Shown piece by piece: positions 7,759 to 16,905 of a stretch of DNA of 64,000 nt (position 1 is the stretch's first letter; the number at the start of each line of letters is the position of its first letter). This DNA is from UBA8079 sp049601915 (GTDB taxonomy: Bacteria; Pseudomonadota; Alphaproteobacteria; UBA6615). Below the pieces are notes generated by a model. That model saw only the letters and a program-made list of their open reading frames with translations, was not told where the DNA came from and did not search any database. The stretch lies in NCBI GenBank assembly GCA_049601915.1, contig JBMYRB010000006.1, positions 1 to 64,000 of the forward strand. The letters run 5' to 3'. The translations under genes were made by a program, and so were the position numbers.

Positions 7759-8577
7759 TTAGGCAGGCAACTCCCAGCCGATCCAGTTGCACAATGCCTC
7801 GCCCATGACGAGTTCGAGATCGCGGCCTTTGAGCCAAGGTAGTTCTTCGGTGAACAGGGTGACGCATTCCTTGTAGCTGCACTTCATGCGCGATAGGTCC
7901 GTGCCCCAGAAGCAGCGATCGGGACCGAAGGAGTCGAAGATCTGCTGCAGGTTGTCGTGAATGTCGGTGTGTGGGTAGGGGTCTGTCGAGTTGCCGTTGG
8001 CACCCGACATTTTGACGGCCACGTTCGGGTGCTTCGCCAACTTGATGAGCTCCGGCAGTGTGTCGAACGATTCGATGCCGGGCTTGAACGGGTTTGCCCC
8101 GAGATGATCGATCAGAAAGGGGATGTCCGGATATTTTTCGGCGATCTCTCCGACAGTTGGCAGGAAGGTGTGTGCGAGCAATCCCACCGGTATCTTCTGT
8201 TCATTTGCGATCGGCCATATCCAGTCCAGGGTCCCGTCCGTCGGCCATGTTTCCCGGCCCGGTGCAATAAAAAGGAATCGCAGGCCGGCCATGCCCGGGG
8301 TGTCGAGCCAGCCGGCGAGCTTGGCCGTGCCGATCTCCGGCTGATCCGGTTGTACCCAGCCGAGCACCCGAAACTTGTCCGGGTGGGCGTTGGCGGCAGC
8401 GATCGCGACTTCGTTGCCGTTTGGAACAACGCCCGGCGGGTGCAAGACCACCCGGTCGACGCCAGCTGCATCCATCTCGGCGATGAGATCTTCCCCGTTG
8501 AAGTTCGGGATCTGCCGGTGAATGGCCCCCATCGTGGTGTTGATCCAGATATGGACCTGAGAATCGACGATCAGCAT
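7759..8577 (-). CDS. Amidohydrolase family protein (amidohydrolase_2)
   Basis: From ATG 8577, preceded by AGGAGA, the product is 272 residues. It begins MLIVDSQVHIW, the metal-binding D-x-x-V-H-I-W strand of amidohydrolase_2 enzymes (2-pyrone-4,6-dicarboxylate lactonase and aminocarboxymuconate decarboxylase relatives), and continues AAGVDRVVLHPPG, a second histidine in FLIDHLG, and a closing FGPDRCFWGTDLSR with the catalytic Asp. These are cytoplasmic TIM-barrel hydrolases or decarboxylases. It follows the GMC gene by 17 bases on the same strand, so the two probably act in one catabolic route. Confidence 0.87.
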   Translation of the reverse strand: MLIVDSQVHIWINTTMGAIHRQIPNFNGEDLIAEMDAAGVDRVVLHPPGVVPNGNEVAIAAANAHPDKFRVLGWVQPDQPEIGTAKLAGWLDTPGMAGLRFLFIAPGRETWPTDGTLDWIWPIANEQKIPVGLLAHTFLPTVGEIAEKYPDIPFLIDHLGANPFKPGIESFDTLPELIKLAKHPNVAVKMSGANGNSTDPYPHTDIHDNLQQIFDSFGPDRCFWGTDLSRMKCSYKECVTLFTEELPWLKGRDLELVMGEALCNWIGWELPA

Positions 8578-8594
8578 ACGGTTTCTCCTGTTTC

Positions 8595-10199
8595 CTATGG
8601 GGCATCCGCGAGGATCATGTCGGAGGCTTTCTCGCCTATCATGATCGCCGGCGCGTTCGTGTTTCCCGAAATCAGCGACGGCATGATCGATACATCGGCC
8701 ACGCGCAGTCCCTCGAAGCCATGTACCCGAAGGCGCTCGTCGACCACATCGTCGGGGTTCGGGCCCATGCGGCATGTGCTGGAGGGGTGGTAGCTCGTCC
8801 GGCCGCGCTCGCGGAGATACTTCAGCCAGTCTTCGTCGCTCTGGCAATCGAGGCCCGGTTCATGCTCTTCGGCCACGTATGCCTGGAAGGGGGCCTGCTG
8901 GACGATCTCGCGGGCGATTTTCATGCCGCCGATCAGAATGTCCCGGTCCTTCTGTGCGGTCAGGTAATTCGGCTGGATTTCCGGTTTCACGAAGGGGTCG
9001 GGGGAGGTGATATTCACATGCCCGCGGCTTTCAGGCCGTAGTAACGCGTTCACCACCGTAGCACCGGGGAAGGGGTGGGGCATGCCGCCGACATCATGGG
9101 AACTGAACAGCATGACCTGGGTCTGGATTTCCGGCGCGACCGCCGCCGGATCGACCTTGTAGAAGCCGCCTCCCATGGACACACCCATGGCGAGATAACC
9201 CTTGCGGGTAAATGCGTAGCGCATGCCGGTGCGAATCCGCTGGGTCATGCTGTTGATGACATCGTTGGCGCTGATGTTCTGGTTCAGTCGGAACATCAAG
9301 GGGCCGTTGATGTGATCCTGCAGATGCTGGCCGACACCGGGCATGTCGGCGATGACGTCGATCCCGTGGTCGCGCAGCAACTCGGCCGGGCCCAGCCCAG
9401 ACAACTGAAGCAGCTGCGGCGAGTTGATGGCGCCGCCCGAAACGATCACCTCGCCGTCGGCACGCGCGGTGTGCGTTTCGCCATTCTGTTCATACTCCAC
9501 ACCGACGGCGCGCCGCCCGTCGAACAGCACACGCAGCGCATGTGCGTTGGTGGCGATCGTCAGGTTGGGTCGCTTGCGTGCCGGTTTCAGATAGCCAACG
9601 CCGGTCGAACAGCGTCGACCGTTGCGGATCGTCCACTGCACATAGCCGAAGCCTTCCTGCTCCGTGCCATTGAAGTCGTCGTTTCGCTTGTGACCCGCAA
9701 GGACGGCGGACTCGATCAATGCTTTCGCGATCGGATGCTCTTCATAGACATCCGAGACGGCCAGCGGTCCGCCGACCCCGTGGAACTCGTCCTCCCCGCG
9801 TTGCTGGTCTTCTGCCTTCTTGAAATAGGGCAGCACATCGTCGTAGCTCCATCCGGCATTGCCGAACTGGCGCCATTGGTCGTAGTCGCTGCGATGGCCC
9901 CGGATATAGACCATACCGTTGATGGCGCTTGAGCCGCCCACGACCTTGCCGCGCGGCTGGGGAATACGCCGGTCGACCTGTTCCGCATTCGGTTCCGTCG
10001 TATACAGCCAGTTGACGGCCGCGTTGGTGAACAGTTTGCCGTAGCCCAGCGGTACGTGAATCCAGGGGTTCTTGTCCTCTGGCCCCGCTTCCAGCAGGAG
10101 TACATTATGCTTGCCGCTCTCGGTGAGCCGGCTGGCGATGACGGCGCCCGCACTGCCTGCGCCGACGACGATGTAGTCGAAATTACTCTGTTCAATCAT
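8595..10199 (-). CDS. GMC family FAD-dependent oxidoreductase (choline dehydrogenase-like)
   Basis: About 534 residues from ATG 10199. The FAD-binding motif VVGAGSAGAVIASRL lies at the N-terminus, followed by the GMC signature PRGKVVGGSSAINGMVYIRG, GGAINSPQLLQLSGLGP, and the C-terminal catalytic block YHPSSTCRMGPNPDDVVD and SLISGNTNAPAIMIGEKA. Members oxidise alcohols (choline, polyethylene glycol, aliphatic alcohols) with FAD. A TTG start inside the upstream stop codon (TTGA) is also possible. It is translationally close to the upstream substrate-binding protein and 17 bases from the downstream amidohydrolase, forming an operon. Confidence 0.93.
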   Translation of the reverse strand: MIEQSNFDYIVVGAGSAGAVIASRLTESGKHNVLLLEAGPEDKNPWIHVPLGYGKLFTNAAVNWLYTTEPNAEQVDRRIPQPRGKVVGGSSAINGMVYIRGHRSDYDQWRQFGNAGWSYDDVLPYFKKAEDQQRGEDEFHGVGGPLAVSDVYEEHPIAKALIESAVLAGHKRNDDFNGTEQEGFGYVQWTIRNGRRCSTGVGYLKPARKRPNLTIATNAHALRVLFDGRRAVGVEYEQNGETHTARADGEVIVSGGAINSPQLLQLSGLGPAELLRDHGIDVIADMPGVGQHLQDHINGPLMFRLNQNISANDVINSMTQRIRTGMRYAFTRKGYLAMGVSMGGGFYKVDPAAVAPEIQTQVMLFSSHDVGGMPHPFPGATVVNALLRPESRGHVNITSPDPFVKPEIQPNYLTAQKDRDILIGGMKIAREIVQQAPFQAYVAEEHEPGLDCQSDEDWLKYLRERGRTSYHPSSTCRMGPNPDDVVDERLRVHGFEGLRVADVSIMPSLISGNTNAPAIMIGEKASDMILADAP

Positions 10200-10207
10200 C
10201 TTTGGGC

Positions 10208-11158
10208 TCAACCTTTCGAGAAACCGGCCGTGCCGGGCAAAAATAGATCCTCGATCTCGGGAAGTTCCGAGATCAGCTTCTGCTCATGCAGATAACGCAA
10301 AAGCGTTTCGACATTCTTTCGGTTGCTCTTGGTCAGGCCCATGGGGAAGGGGTCGCCGTCGAACATGGCCATCGTCTCGGTCCAATATTCCTTGCCCCAG
10401 GGCACGAAGGTGGATCCGATCCGGCGGGCTAGCGCGCGTTTCTTCCCCTGGCAATATGCCGCGAAGATGGCGGCCGGTGCGTTGGGAAAGTCGTCGAGAA
10501 GTTCGCGGCGCATCACCACGGTATGATTGATCGGGTAGATGCCCGTGCGGGTGAAATATTCGCGCTCGACCGCCTGCACGTCGCGAAAGATTGTTCGCAA
10601 TTCCCGGTCGGCCGGTGCCTTCTGTAGATCACGCGGGCGCGGCGAGATAAACGCGTCCAACTCGCCGGCCCGCAGCATTTCTTCCGGGTCGCCGTCGACC
10701 AGTTCCAGGGGGACGCCGTCGAGAGTGGGGAACCGCTGCTCGGCATTGGCGAACCAGTTGATGTCGCGCCAGTCCGTGTCGTACTCGTCGAGCAGGGTGC
10801 CGCGCAGCCAGACCGCCGCCGTCATCGTATAGTCGCGCACACCGACCCGTTTGCCTGCGAGTTCCGCGGCGGACTCAAGCGGGCTATCCTTGCGGACCCA
10901 GATGATCGAATGACGAAAGTCGCGATTGGCGAAGACGGGAATGGCCGCCAGCCAGTCCGCCCCCCGGTCGCGCATCATCGTGAAGTTCGAGAGGGAAAAT
11001 TCGCACGCCTGGAAGGGCTGGTTGTTCAGGACCTTGGCGTAAATCTCTTCGAGGACGCCCGGTTCGTACCGGATTGCTGTGTCCTCATAGGTGCCGGCCA
11101 TCTCCAGGGTGAATTCATAGTCATTCCCCCGAAGCAGGATGTCGTTCGCTTCTGCCAT
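10208..11158 (-). CDS. Substrate-binding-fold protein, 4,5-dihydroxyphthalate decarboxylase-like
   Basis: 316 residues from ATG 11158 (AGGAG upstream). There is no signal peptide. The sequence shows the two-lobed periplasmic-binding-protein fold used by Pht5-type dihydroxyphthalate decarboxylases: CEFSLSNFTMMRDRG early, AIPVFANRDFRHSIIWVRKD, LAGKRVGVRDYTMTAAVWLRG, and YPINHTVVMRRELL. Absence of a leader and of permease genes argues for a cytoplasmic enzyme or sensor rather than an ABC transporter component. First gene of the operon with GMC oxidoreductase and amidohydrolase, suggesting aromatic-acid catabolism. Exact reaction uncertain. Confidence 0.75.
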   Translation of the reverse strand: MAEANDILLRGNDYEFTLEMAGTYEDTAIRYEPGVLEEIYAKVLNNQPFQACEFSLSNFTMMRDRGADWLAAIPVFANRDFRHSIIWVRKDSPLESAAELAGKRVGVRDYTMTAAVWLRGTLLDEYDTDWRDINWFANAEQRFPTLDGVPLELVDGDPEEMLRAGELDAFISPRPRDLQKAPADRELRTIFRDVQAVEREYFTRTGIYPINHTVVMRRELLDDFPNAPAAIFAAYCQGKKRALARRIGSTFVPWGKEYWTETMAMFDGDPFPMGLTKSNRKNVETLLRYLHEQKLISELPEIEDLFLPGTAGFSKG

Positions 11159-11301
11159 TCCGTTTCTCCTGCCGCCGGTCTTTGCCGACGTTCTGCTGCT
11201 TGCACATAGCATGATCCGGGCGCTTCGACGATACGATGTTCGCGGCCGCGATCGCCTGTTAGGCTGTGCGCCGAACAGAAAGCCAGTGGAGGAAATTGAC
11301 C

Positions 11302-12234
11302 ATGCGCGCCGTCTTTGCGTTCACACCGTGGGAATCCAAGCGCCTGATTGGCAAGGCGGTCGCCTCGCTGCCGGAGGTGAAGTTTGCGCTGGAGCATGCG
11401 CAGATCGTCATCGCCCACGGGTCGACCAATGTTTATGTGGCCGAGGAAGTTGCGGGCGATTGCCCGGAACGGGACAGATATGTCTCCGGCCAGGTGATCA
11501 ACGGCACCCTGTGCCAGACCCAGCCGGAAGAAAAACCGGCGCTGATGCGGCTGGTAAAGGGCAAACCTGTACCGCCGGTTTCGACGATGGAAGAGACGCT
11601 TGCGGGATGGGACGACAAGTCCCTGTTCATCAAGGGTGCTAATGCGGTGGATTCCGAATTCAACGCCGGCATCTTCAATGCCCACCACGCGGCGGGCACC
11701 ATCGGCTGGGCCTATGGCGCGATCTGCGGCACCGGCATTCCCCTGATTGTGCCGGTCGGGCTTGAGAAGCTGGTGCCCTCGATCCGGGCGGCGACCAATG
11801 AACTCGGGCATGCCAAGGCAGATTATTTCTACGGCACCAAGATCGGCATGCTGCCGTTGATGAACGCCAGGGTAATCACGGAGATTCAAGCTTTCGATAT
11901 CCTGTTCGGCCTGACGGCGGTCCATGTCGGCGGCGGCGGGGTGTCCGGTTCGGAAGGCACGGTCGTGATTTCCGTGACGGGAGAGGATGCGGCGGTGCGC
12001 GCGTCCATCGACCTGGTGGAAACATTTAAGGGTGAGCCGCCCCTGAGGTTGCTCAAGCGGCGATGTGCGGATTGTTTTGCACCCCCGCCCGCCTTCACGT
12101 CGGGCACAGACGCGGCCAAGGATGTCGGAACGGTGACGGCAGAGGAGGCAAAGGCGATCCAGCAGTGCATCTTCTCGGGCACTGCGGAAGAGGATCTGCC
12201 GGACTGGTTCAGCAAGCGCGATCCGGTCACCTGA
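11302..12234 (+). CDS. Conserved protein of unknown function
   Basis: 310 residues from ATG 11302, which follows GGAGGAAA. I do not recognise a family with confidence. Visible features: MRAVFAFTPWESKRLIGKAV and the strand QIVIAHGSTNVYVAEEV, suggestive of a Rossmann-like or nucleotide/sugar-binding start; a central GANAVDSEFNAGIF; GTIGWAYGAICGTGIPLIVP; a glycine-rich turn VGGGGVSGSEGTVV; and a CADC pair near residue 255. No signal peptide or membrane segment. It is followed after 102 bases by the double OsmC protein in the same direction, and it diverges from the catabolic operon upstream. Confidence 0.75.
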   Translation: MRAVFAFTPWESKRLIGKAVASLPEVKFALEHAQIVIAHGSTNVYVAEEVAGDCPERDRYVSGQVINGTLCQTQPEEKPALMRLVKGKPVPPVSTMEETLAGWDDKSLFIKGANAVDSEFNAGIFNAHHAAGTIGWAYGAICGTGIPLIVPVGLEKLVPSIRAATNELGHAKADYFYGTKIGMLPLMNARVITEIQAFDILFGLTAVHVGGGGVSGSEGTVVISVTGEDAAVRASIDLVETFKGEPPLRLLKRRCADCFAPPPAFTSGTDAAKDVGTVTAEEAKAIQQCIFSGTAEEDLPDWFSKRDPVT

Positions 12235-12336
12235 CGCGCGCCATGCATCAGGTTCAATCCGGCCATGCGTCGACACGGTCCGGGTTTCATGCAATCAGAC
12301 TGGGAACGAAGTCAGCAGAGACAGGACAGGCGAAAG

Positions 12337-13557
12337 ATGAGCACGATGGAAGCGACCGAAGCTGTGGAAACGATCGAAGGCTCGGGATACCCGATTGGCT
12401 TCAAGTTCCGGCAGGGCACAGTGCGCCCGGACATTCTCGGCCCAGGCCCCGCGTGCGATGTCTATGTGACGGAGGCGCGCGCACTTTCGGGCTATCAGAA
12501 AGAGGGCATCATCCATGAAGGCGAGACCGGCAGCGTCTGGCGTCTGGCGACCGATGAAGGGCTTCACCTCGGCGGCGCCGATATTGCGCCGTTTCCGCTG
12601 GGTTTCTTCAATGCAGGCCTGCACTCCGACCTGATCGGGCGTCTTCTGAAGATTGCGGCGGCGCGCGGCATCCAGATCGATGATCTGAAGCTCGATCTCA
12701 AGAACGGCTACTACATAATCGGTTCATTCGTGCGCGGCGACGCCAAGGGGCATGTGGAACCCTCGCGGATCCATGCCGAGATTTCATCGCCGGCACCCGC
12801 CGATGCGATCTCGAAACTGGTCGATGATGCGATCAAGGCGTCGCCCGCGATGGCGACCATGCAGACGCCCGTGACCAGCACCTTCGCGATCTATGTGAAT
12901 GGGCGCCGACGGGTCGTAGCGTCGCTGCCGAACTCCGACACACCGGATGTGCCGGATCCCTACAAGACCTACAGCGCAGTGCCGACACCCCTGGAGGGTT
13001 CGGACGAACTGACGGACATCATCTGGAAAACCGGGGACGCGAACGAGGGCGAGATTCAGCCCGCGATCAACGGTACGGATGACAAGGTCAAACGCATCGT
13101 GCGCACGATTGCGGGCAACAGCGAGCTGCTGGATCCGGCCGGCGTGGTCGAGACGGATACGGTCCTCGGGCTACCGGGCATGAGTAACTTCAAGTTCAAG
13201 ACGGACGAACGGGTGGACGGAGACCGTGCGCCGAGCGGTCTGGCCCTGATCGCGGCGGGTATCGCGTTTTGCTATCTGACCCAGGTCGAGCGTTACACGA
13301 TCCACCAGAAGTTCAACATTCGCGGCGCGCGGCTGGTTCAGTACACGCCGTTTACCCTTTCAGGCGATCCGGCCGACGGGTCGTGGAACGGCGATATCGA
13401 ACCGGTTGATACGCACCTGTTCCTGTCGGGTGACGAGGACGACGAGACCCACGAGAAGCTCATGAAGATCGCCGCGACGGTTTGTTATCTGCACGCAACG
13501 CTGGCCGATTCCGTGGTGGCCGATGTCAAGATCAGCCTCAACGGGCAGGAAATCTAG
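12337..13557 (+). CDS. Double-domain OsmC family protein
   Basis: 406 residues from ATG 12337. The C-terminal half is an OsmC/Ohr-type domain: Cys312 in GIAFCYLTQVERY and Cys383 in AATVCYLHATLADS match the reactive cysteine pair used by OsmC thiol peroxidases. The N-terminal half repeats the alpha+beta layout (LGGADIAPFPLGFFNAGLHS, then KLDLKNGYYIIGSFVRGD), but the expected cysteine positions are Phe/Asn, so it looks like a non-catalytic OsmC copy. OsmC proteins normally form domain-swapped dimers, so this fusion may be a covalent pseudo-dimer with one active centre. Its stop overlaps the stop of the opposite acetyltransferase at the shared CTAG. Confidence 0.78.
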   Translation: MSTMEATEAVETIEGSGYPIGFKFRQGTVRPDILGPGPACDVYVTEARALSGYQKEGIIHEGETGSVWRLATDEGLHLGGADIAPFPLGFFNAGLHSDLIGRLLKIAAARGIQIDDLKLDLKNGYYIIGSFVRGDAKGHVEPSRIHAEISSPAPADAISKLVDDAIKASPAMATMQTPVTSTFAIYVNGRRRVVASLPNSDTPDVPDPYKTYSAVPTPLEGSDELTDIIWKTGDANEGEIQPAINGTDDKVKRIVRTIAGNSELLDPAGVVETDTVLGLPGMSNFKFKTDERVDGDRAPSGLALIAAGIAFCYLTQVERYTIHQKFNIRGARLVQYTPFTLSGDPADGSWNGDIEPVDTHLFLSGDEDDETHEKLMKIAATVCYLHATLADSVVADVKISLNGQEI

Positions 13558-14195
13558 AGGCGTTTTTCGACCAGCTTTATGGCCCCGAGGTTCGCAATGG
13601 ATGCGAACGTCCGGGCGCCGCCATGGTCGAATGTGTCGTAGCGAATCTCGTTGCGGGTCTCGAAACCCAGATTGGCGAAAACCCACTGTGATGTAGGATT
13701 TGTCGCGTCCGATAGGACCGCATCGAACTCTTTCGCACGTGCGTTCTGCGTTGTTGCGTTCACCAGCGCCCGGCCGATCCCGCGCCCGCGCACCGTATCG
13801 TCGATCGCCAGCATATGAATATGGGCGCAGCGATCCAGCCGCCTGGCATTCTGGTGTTCATATCCGTGCTCCAGAGCTTCGATCAGCGCGCCGATGGGCG
13901 GGTAGGTGGGCGATGTACCCTCGATCTCCGGTGGCGGGGTGAAGGTGAATGGGGTGGTGAGCGCGATTCCCACCAGCCGGTCCAAGTCGAATACCCCCAT
14001 CGTCAGCCCATCGGGCAATGCGGCGGGTAAAAAAACGTCGAGCATCGCTTTGAATTCGTCATGGGTTTGCCCGACCGTTAACGCCAGCGGTTCGTGACGC
14101 CTGAAGATACCCGTTATGAGGTCGATGGCCGCCCCGGTCTGCGGCTGACCCAGCGTGTCGAACCGGCACTCGTTGACTGATTTCTCGGCGTTCAT
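13554..14195 (-). CDS. GNAT family N-acetyltransferase
   Basis: From ATG 14195 the product is 213 residues. The acetyl-CoA-binding motif A appears as IHMLAIDDTVRGRGIGRAL (R-x-x-G-x-G-R), followed by FDAVLSDATNPTSQWVFANL and GFETRNEIRYDTF, the usual GNAT beta-bulge and C-terminal strands. The N-terminal 50 residues are helical and variable. Substrate is not predictable. Upstream ribosome site is poor (GGACCGACC), so an alternative start within the longer frame to 14366 cannot be excluded, though that would overlap the amidase start. Confidence 0.8.
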   Translation of the reverse strand: MNAEKSVNECRFDTLGQPQTGAAIDLITGIFRRHEPLALTVGQTHDEFKAMLDVFLPAALPDGLTMGVFDLDRLVGIALTTPFTFTPPPEIEGTSPTYPPIGALIEALEHGYEHQNARRLDRCAHIHMLAIDDTVRGRGIGRALVNATTQNARAKEFDAVLSDATNPTSQWVFANLGFETRNEIRYDTFDHGGARTFASIANLGAIKLVEKRL

Positions 14196-14280
14196 TGAGG
14201 TCGGTCCGTTGCCTGCAATGGTCGGTGGCCACTTGGGGACGTTTGATGGAACAATAGCGATCAAATCAGGGGAGGACAGC

Positions 14281-15696
14281 ATGACATCGACACCGGACTT
14301 AGCTACCGAGTCGCTCGTGGAAATTGCATCAGCGCTGCGAAGCGGTAGCCAGACCGCGATCGGCATCGCGGAATGGGCGATAGATAACCATGACCAACGC
14401 GGTGAGGCGTTGCATGCCTACAAGACCTGGGCGCCGGACAAGCTTCGTGGTGAGGCCGCGGCGGCGGATGCAGCCTTCGCCGCGGGCATCGACCTCGGCC
14501 CGCTGCAGGGCATCCCGGTTTCGATCAAGGATCTGATCGGTGTGTCCGGATACCCGACCTTTGCCGGTTGTCCACGCGAACTGCCGGAAAAGTGGCAGAA
14601 CGAAGGACCGGTCGTGCGCGCCATTCGTCAACAGTTGGGGCTCATCTCCGGCAAGGCGCATACGGTGCAATTTGCCTTCGGCGGCATGGGGGCGAACCGA
14701 CACTGGGGGCCGCCACGCAACCCCTGGGATGCAAAAGACCACCGCTCGCCGGCGGGTTCGAGTTCCGGTGCCGGGGTGAGCCTGCACGAGGGCTCGGCAT
14801 TGCTCGCCATCGGCACGGACACGGCCGGCTCCGTCCGGATGCCCGCAACCGTAACCGGCAGTGCCGGTATTCGGCCGACCCCGGGTCGCTGGTCCATCGA
14901 GGGAATCGTGCCGCTTGTCCCGTCACTCGACACGCCGGGGCCCATCGCGCGGAGCGCGGGTGATCTCGCCTTCGGCTTCGCGGCTATCGATCCGCTGCTC
15001 GGTGGCGACGTATCGGGATTCCTGGGTGTGCTGGCCGAGGCGGATATGGCGGACTTCCGGATCGGCGTCTGTGACTGGTATTTCGAAAACTGTGACCCTG
15101 GCGTTGCGGAACGTGTTCACGAAGCGCTCGCCGAGCTTGAGAAGGCGGGGGCACGAGTCTCCTCGGCGACACTGCCCCATCTGGATGATGTGACCGCCCT
15201 CAACGACGCGGGTGGACTGCATATCGGGGAGTTCTCCAGCTTCATCAACAACGAGATGATCGACTACAAGGACGATCTGGACCCCGCGGTGGCGATACGG
15301 CTGGCCGCGGCCGAAAACTACACGGCCGCCGAACATCTGCGCCGTGTGCGTGACGTCGCGACCATGGCGGCAACCGTCGACGCGGCGTTCGGGCCGTTCG
15401 ATGCGATCGTCGGGCCGACGATCCCGATCACGCCACCGAAGATGGCCAATATCGCCACGCCTGAGACCCATCTCAAGGCGAATACGCTGTTTGTGCAGAA
15501 CACGGTGACGGTCAGCCTGCTGAATCAGTGTGCCGCGACAATTCCGGTGGGGCTGGATGATGCCGGCATGCCTGTGGGCATGCAGATCGTCTGCCGCGAT
15601 GGGTTCGAAGAGACGGCGCTGGGTGTCGCGTTGGCAGCTGAGAATGTGTTGGGCACGCCGCGCGAACGGCTCGGCCCGTCACCGATGGGGATTTAG
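14281..15696 (+). CDS. Amidase-signature family hydrolase
   Basis: 471 residues starting at ATG 14281 with AGGGGAGG upstream. The amidase-signature catalytic triad is visible: Lys83 in VSIKDLIGV, the cis-Ser in the PAGSSSGAG loop (about 157-165) and the nucleophile Ser184 in GTDTAGSVRMPA (canonical GTDTGGSIRIPA). Next comes GLRPT-like IRPTPGRWS. Members hydrolyse amides, ureides or glutaminyl-tRNA; absence of a GatB/GatC neighbour and the C-terminal pattern fit a catabolic amidase rather than GatA. The gene is alone on its strand, converging on the Ntn hydrolase with an 8-base gap. Confidence 0.93.
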   Translation: MTSTPDLATESLVEIASALRSGSQTAIGIAEWAIDNHDQRGEALHAYKTWAPDKLRGEAAAADAAFAAGIDLGPLQGIPVSIKDLIGVSGYPTFAGCPRELPEKWQNEGPVVRAIRQQLGLISGKAHTVQFAFGGMGANRHWGPPRNPWDAKDHRSPAGSSSGAGVSLHEGSALLAIGTDTAGSVRMPATVTGSAGIRPTPGRWSIEGIVPLVPSLDTPGPIARSAGDLAFGFAAIDPLLGGDVSGFLGVLAEADMADFRIGVCDWYFENCDPGVAERVHEALAELEKAGARVSSATLPHLDDVTALNDAGGLHIGEFSSFINNEMIDYKDDLDPAVAIRLAAAENYTAAEHLRRVRDVATMAATVDAAFGPFDAIVGPTIPITPPKMANIATPETHLKANTLFVQNTVTVSLLNQCAATIPVGLDDAGMPVGMQIVCRDGFEETALGVALAAENVLGTPRERLGPSPMGI

Positions 15697-15704
15697 CGTC
15701 AGGG

Positions 15705-16844
15705 TTATTCCGCTGCCTGTTCGACGGCGTCGCCATCCAGCATGTGCAATTCCCATGGCGTAGAGCAGGGCGGGCCGTTGGCCACCCGCATACTGCGCGC
15801 ATTCAGGTCGAAGATGAATGCGGCGTTCGTCATGGTGCGCTTGGCTTTGGGCTGGCGTTCATCGGGATGCCGGCATATCGCGTTGGGATAGCCAAAATGA
15901 TCTGAAAGTGCGTCCTGGATGACGGTGTCGTCGACCTTGCCCAGATGGGCGCGCAGTAGTCGGTCGAGCCGGTTCGCACGGTAGAGCGTGCTGGTCGAGA
16001 TGCGTTCCATCTGGGACGGGCCGTGGCGCGGGTCCATGAAATGGTTCGAATGGGTCACGAGCCCGTCGCGCGGATAGAGATATGACACCGCATCCGGACT
16101 CGTCTCGATATCAATGATCTCACCATCCGCGTGGCCGACCACGAAATTGGCCGAACACACGCGCTTGGTTGACACGATGGGCAGAAGTGCCATGTCGTAA
16201 GTTTCGGCGTCGAGCACTTCCCGGCAGCGCATGTGGAATGGCTTTTCATAGGCGTTACGACCGTCATGATCGGATACCAGGCCGTTCTCGACGAGGCCGA
16301 TCCCGTGCTCGTTCACGCCCATCTTGCCGCCGACGATCCCGGCCTCGGTGTAGCAAATCAAATTCGTACCGTTTTTGCGTGTGATACGCAGCACCACGCA
16401 GCGCCCGTGAACGCCGGCGAGCCAGTCCCAGTTCTGACCCAGAACAGTGTGTCCGCTCGCGGTCGCCTCGGGCATGAGGCCGAAGGTGGAGCAGCCATCG
16501 GCGTCGTCGGCCAGAGCCGGGTTGTCGTTGGCCTTCGCCTCGTCGCCGAACAGTCCGAAGGTAATCTCGTAGCGGGCATTGAGCATGGAAATGTCGCCCA
16601 GCGGTAGTTCCGCGCCGTCTGCGATGCCGCGCATCTCCTCGGCATAGTCCGCATTCTGCTTGCGCATGATATCGATCCAGGTCTCGCCTTCCTTGTGCGC
16701 GGTCTCGGCGTTCAGGCCCCCGGCGGCGAAGCGGGCGATGTAGGTGTCGATATTCTCGGCGATCTGGGTGCGTTGAGAGCGGCCATGGATCAGGCCGCGT
16801 TCATAAGGGTCGTCACCAAGATCAAGGACGGGAAGGTTGGCCAT
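15705..16844 (-). CDS. C45-type Ntn hydrolase (acyl-CoA:isopenicillin N acyltransferase-like)
   Basis: 379 residues. The self-processing nucleophile is visible as Cys118 in DADGCSTFGLMPEA, followed by TVLGQNWDWLAG, the diagnostic GxNWDW motif of the C45/AAT family; the region before Cys would be the released propeptide. Later blocks are GKMGVNEHGIGLVENGLVS and DGLVTHSNHF. Bacterial relatives cleave acyl-amide bonds; substrate here is unknown. GGAG lies upstream of the ATG. It is 61 bases downstream of the Gfo/Idh/MocA gene on the same strand, so likely one transcript, and the amidase faces it. Confidence 0.87.
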   Translation of the reverse strand: MANLPVLDLGDDPYERGLIHGRSQRTQIAENIDTYIARFAAGGLNAETAHKEGETWIDIMRKQNADYAEEMRGIADGAELPLGDISMLNARYEITFGLFGDEAKANDNPALADDADGCSTFGLMPEATASGHTVLGQNWDWLAGVHGRCVVLRITRKNGTNLICYTEAGIVGGKMGVNEHGIGLVENGLVSDHDGRNAYEKPFHMRCREVLDAETYDMALLPIVSTKRVCSANFVVGHADGEIIDIETSPDAVSYLYPRDGLVTHSNHFMDPRHGPSQMERISTSTLYRANRLDRLLRAHLGKVDDTVIQDALSDHFGYPNAICRHPDERQPKAKRTMTNAAFIFDLNARSMRVANGPPCSTPWELHMLDGDAVEQAAE

Positions 16845-16905
16845 GGCGGGCTCCGGCAGTCGTCAGTGTTATCGATTATAGCAGGTGCGTGAAAACTGCG
16901 CGCCT

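Noticed and set aside
11026..12294. A 422-codon minus-strand open frame over the unknown gene at 11302
   Set aside because: Arg/His-rich, no motif, no ribosome site; the plus frame has a GGAGGAAA site and better composition.
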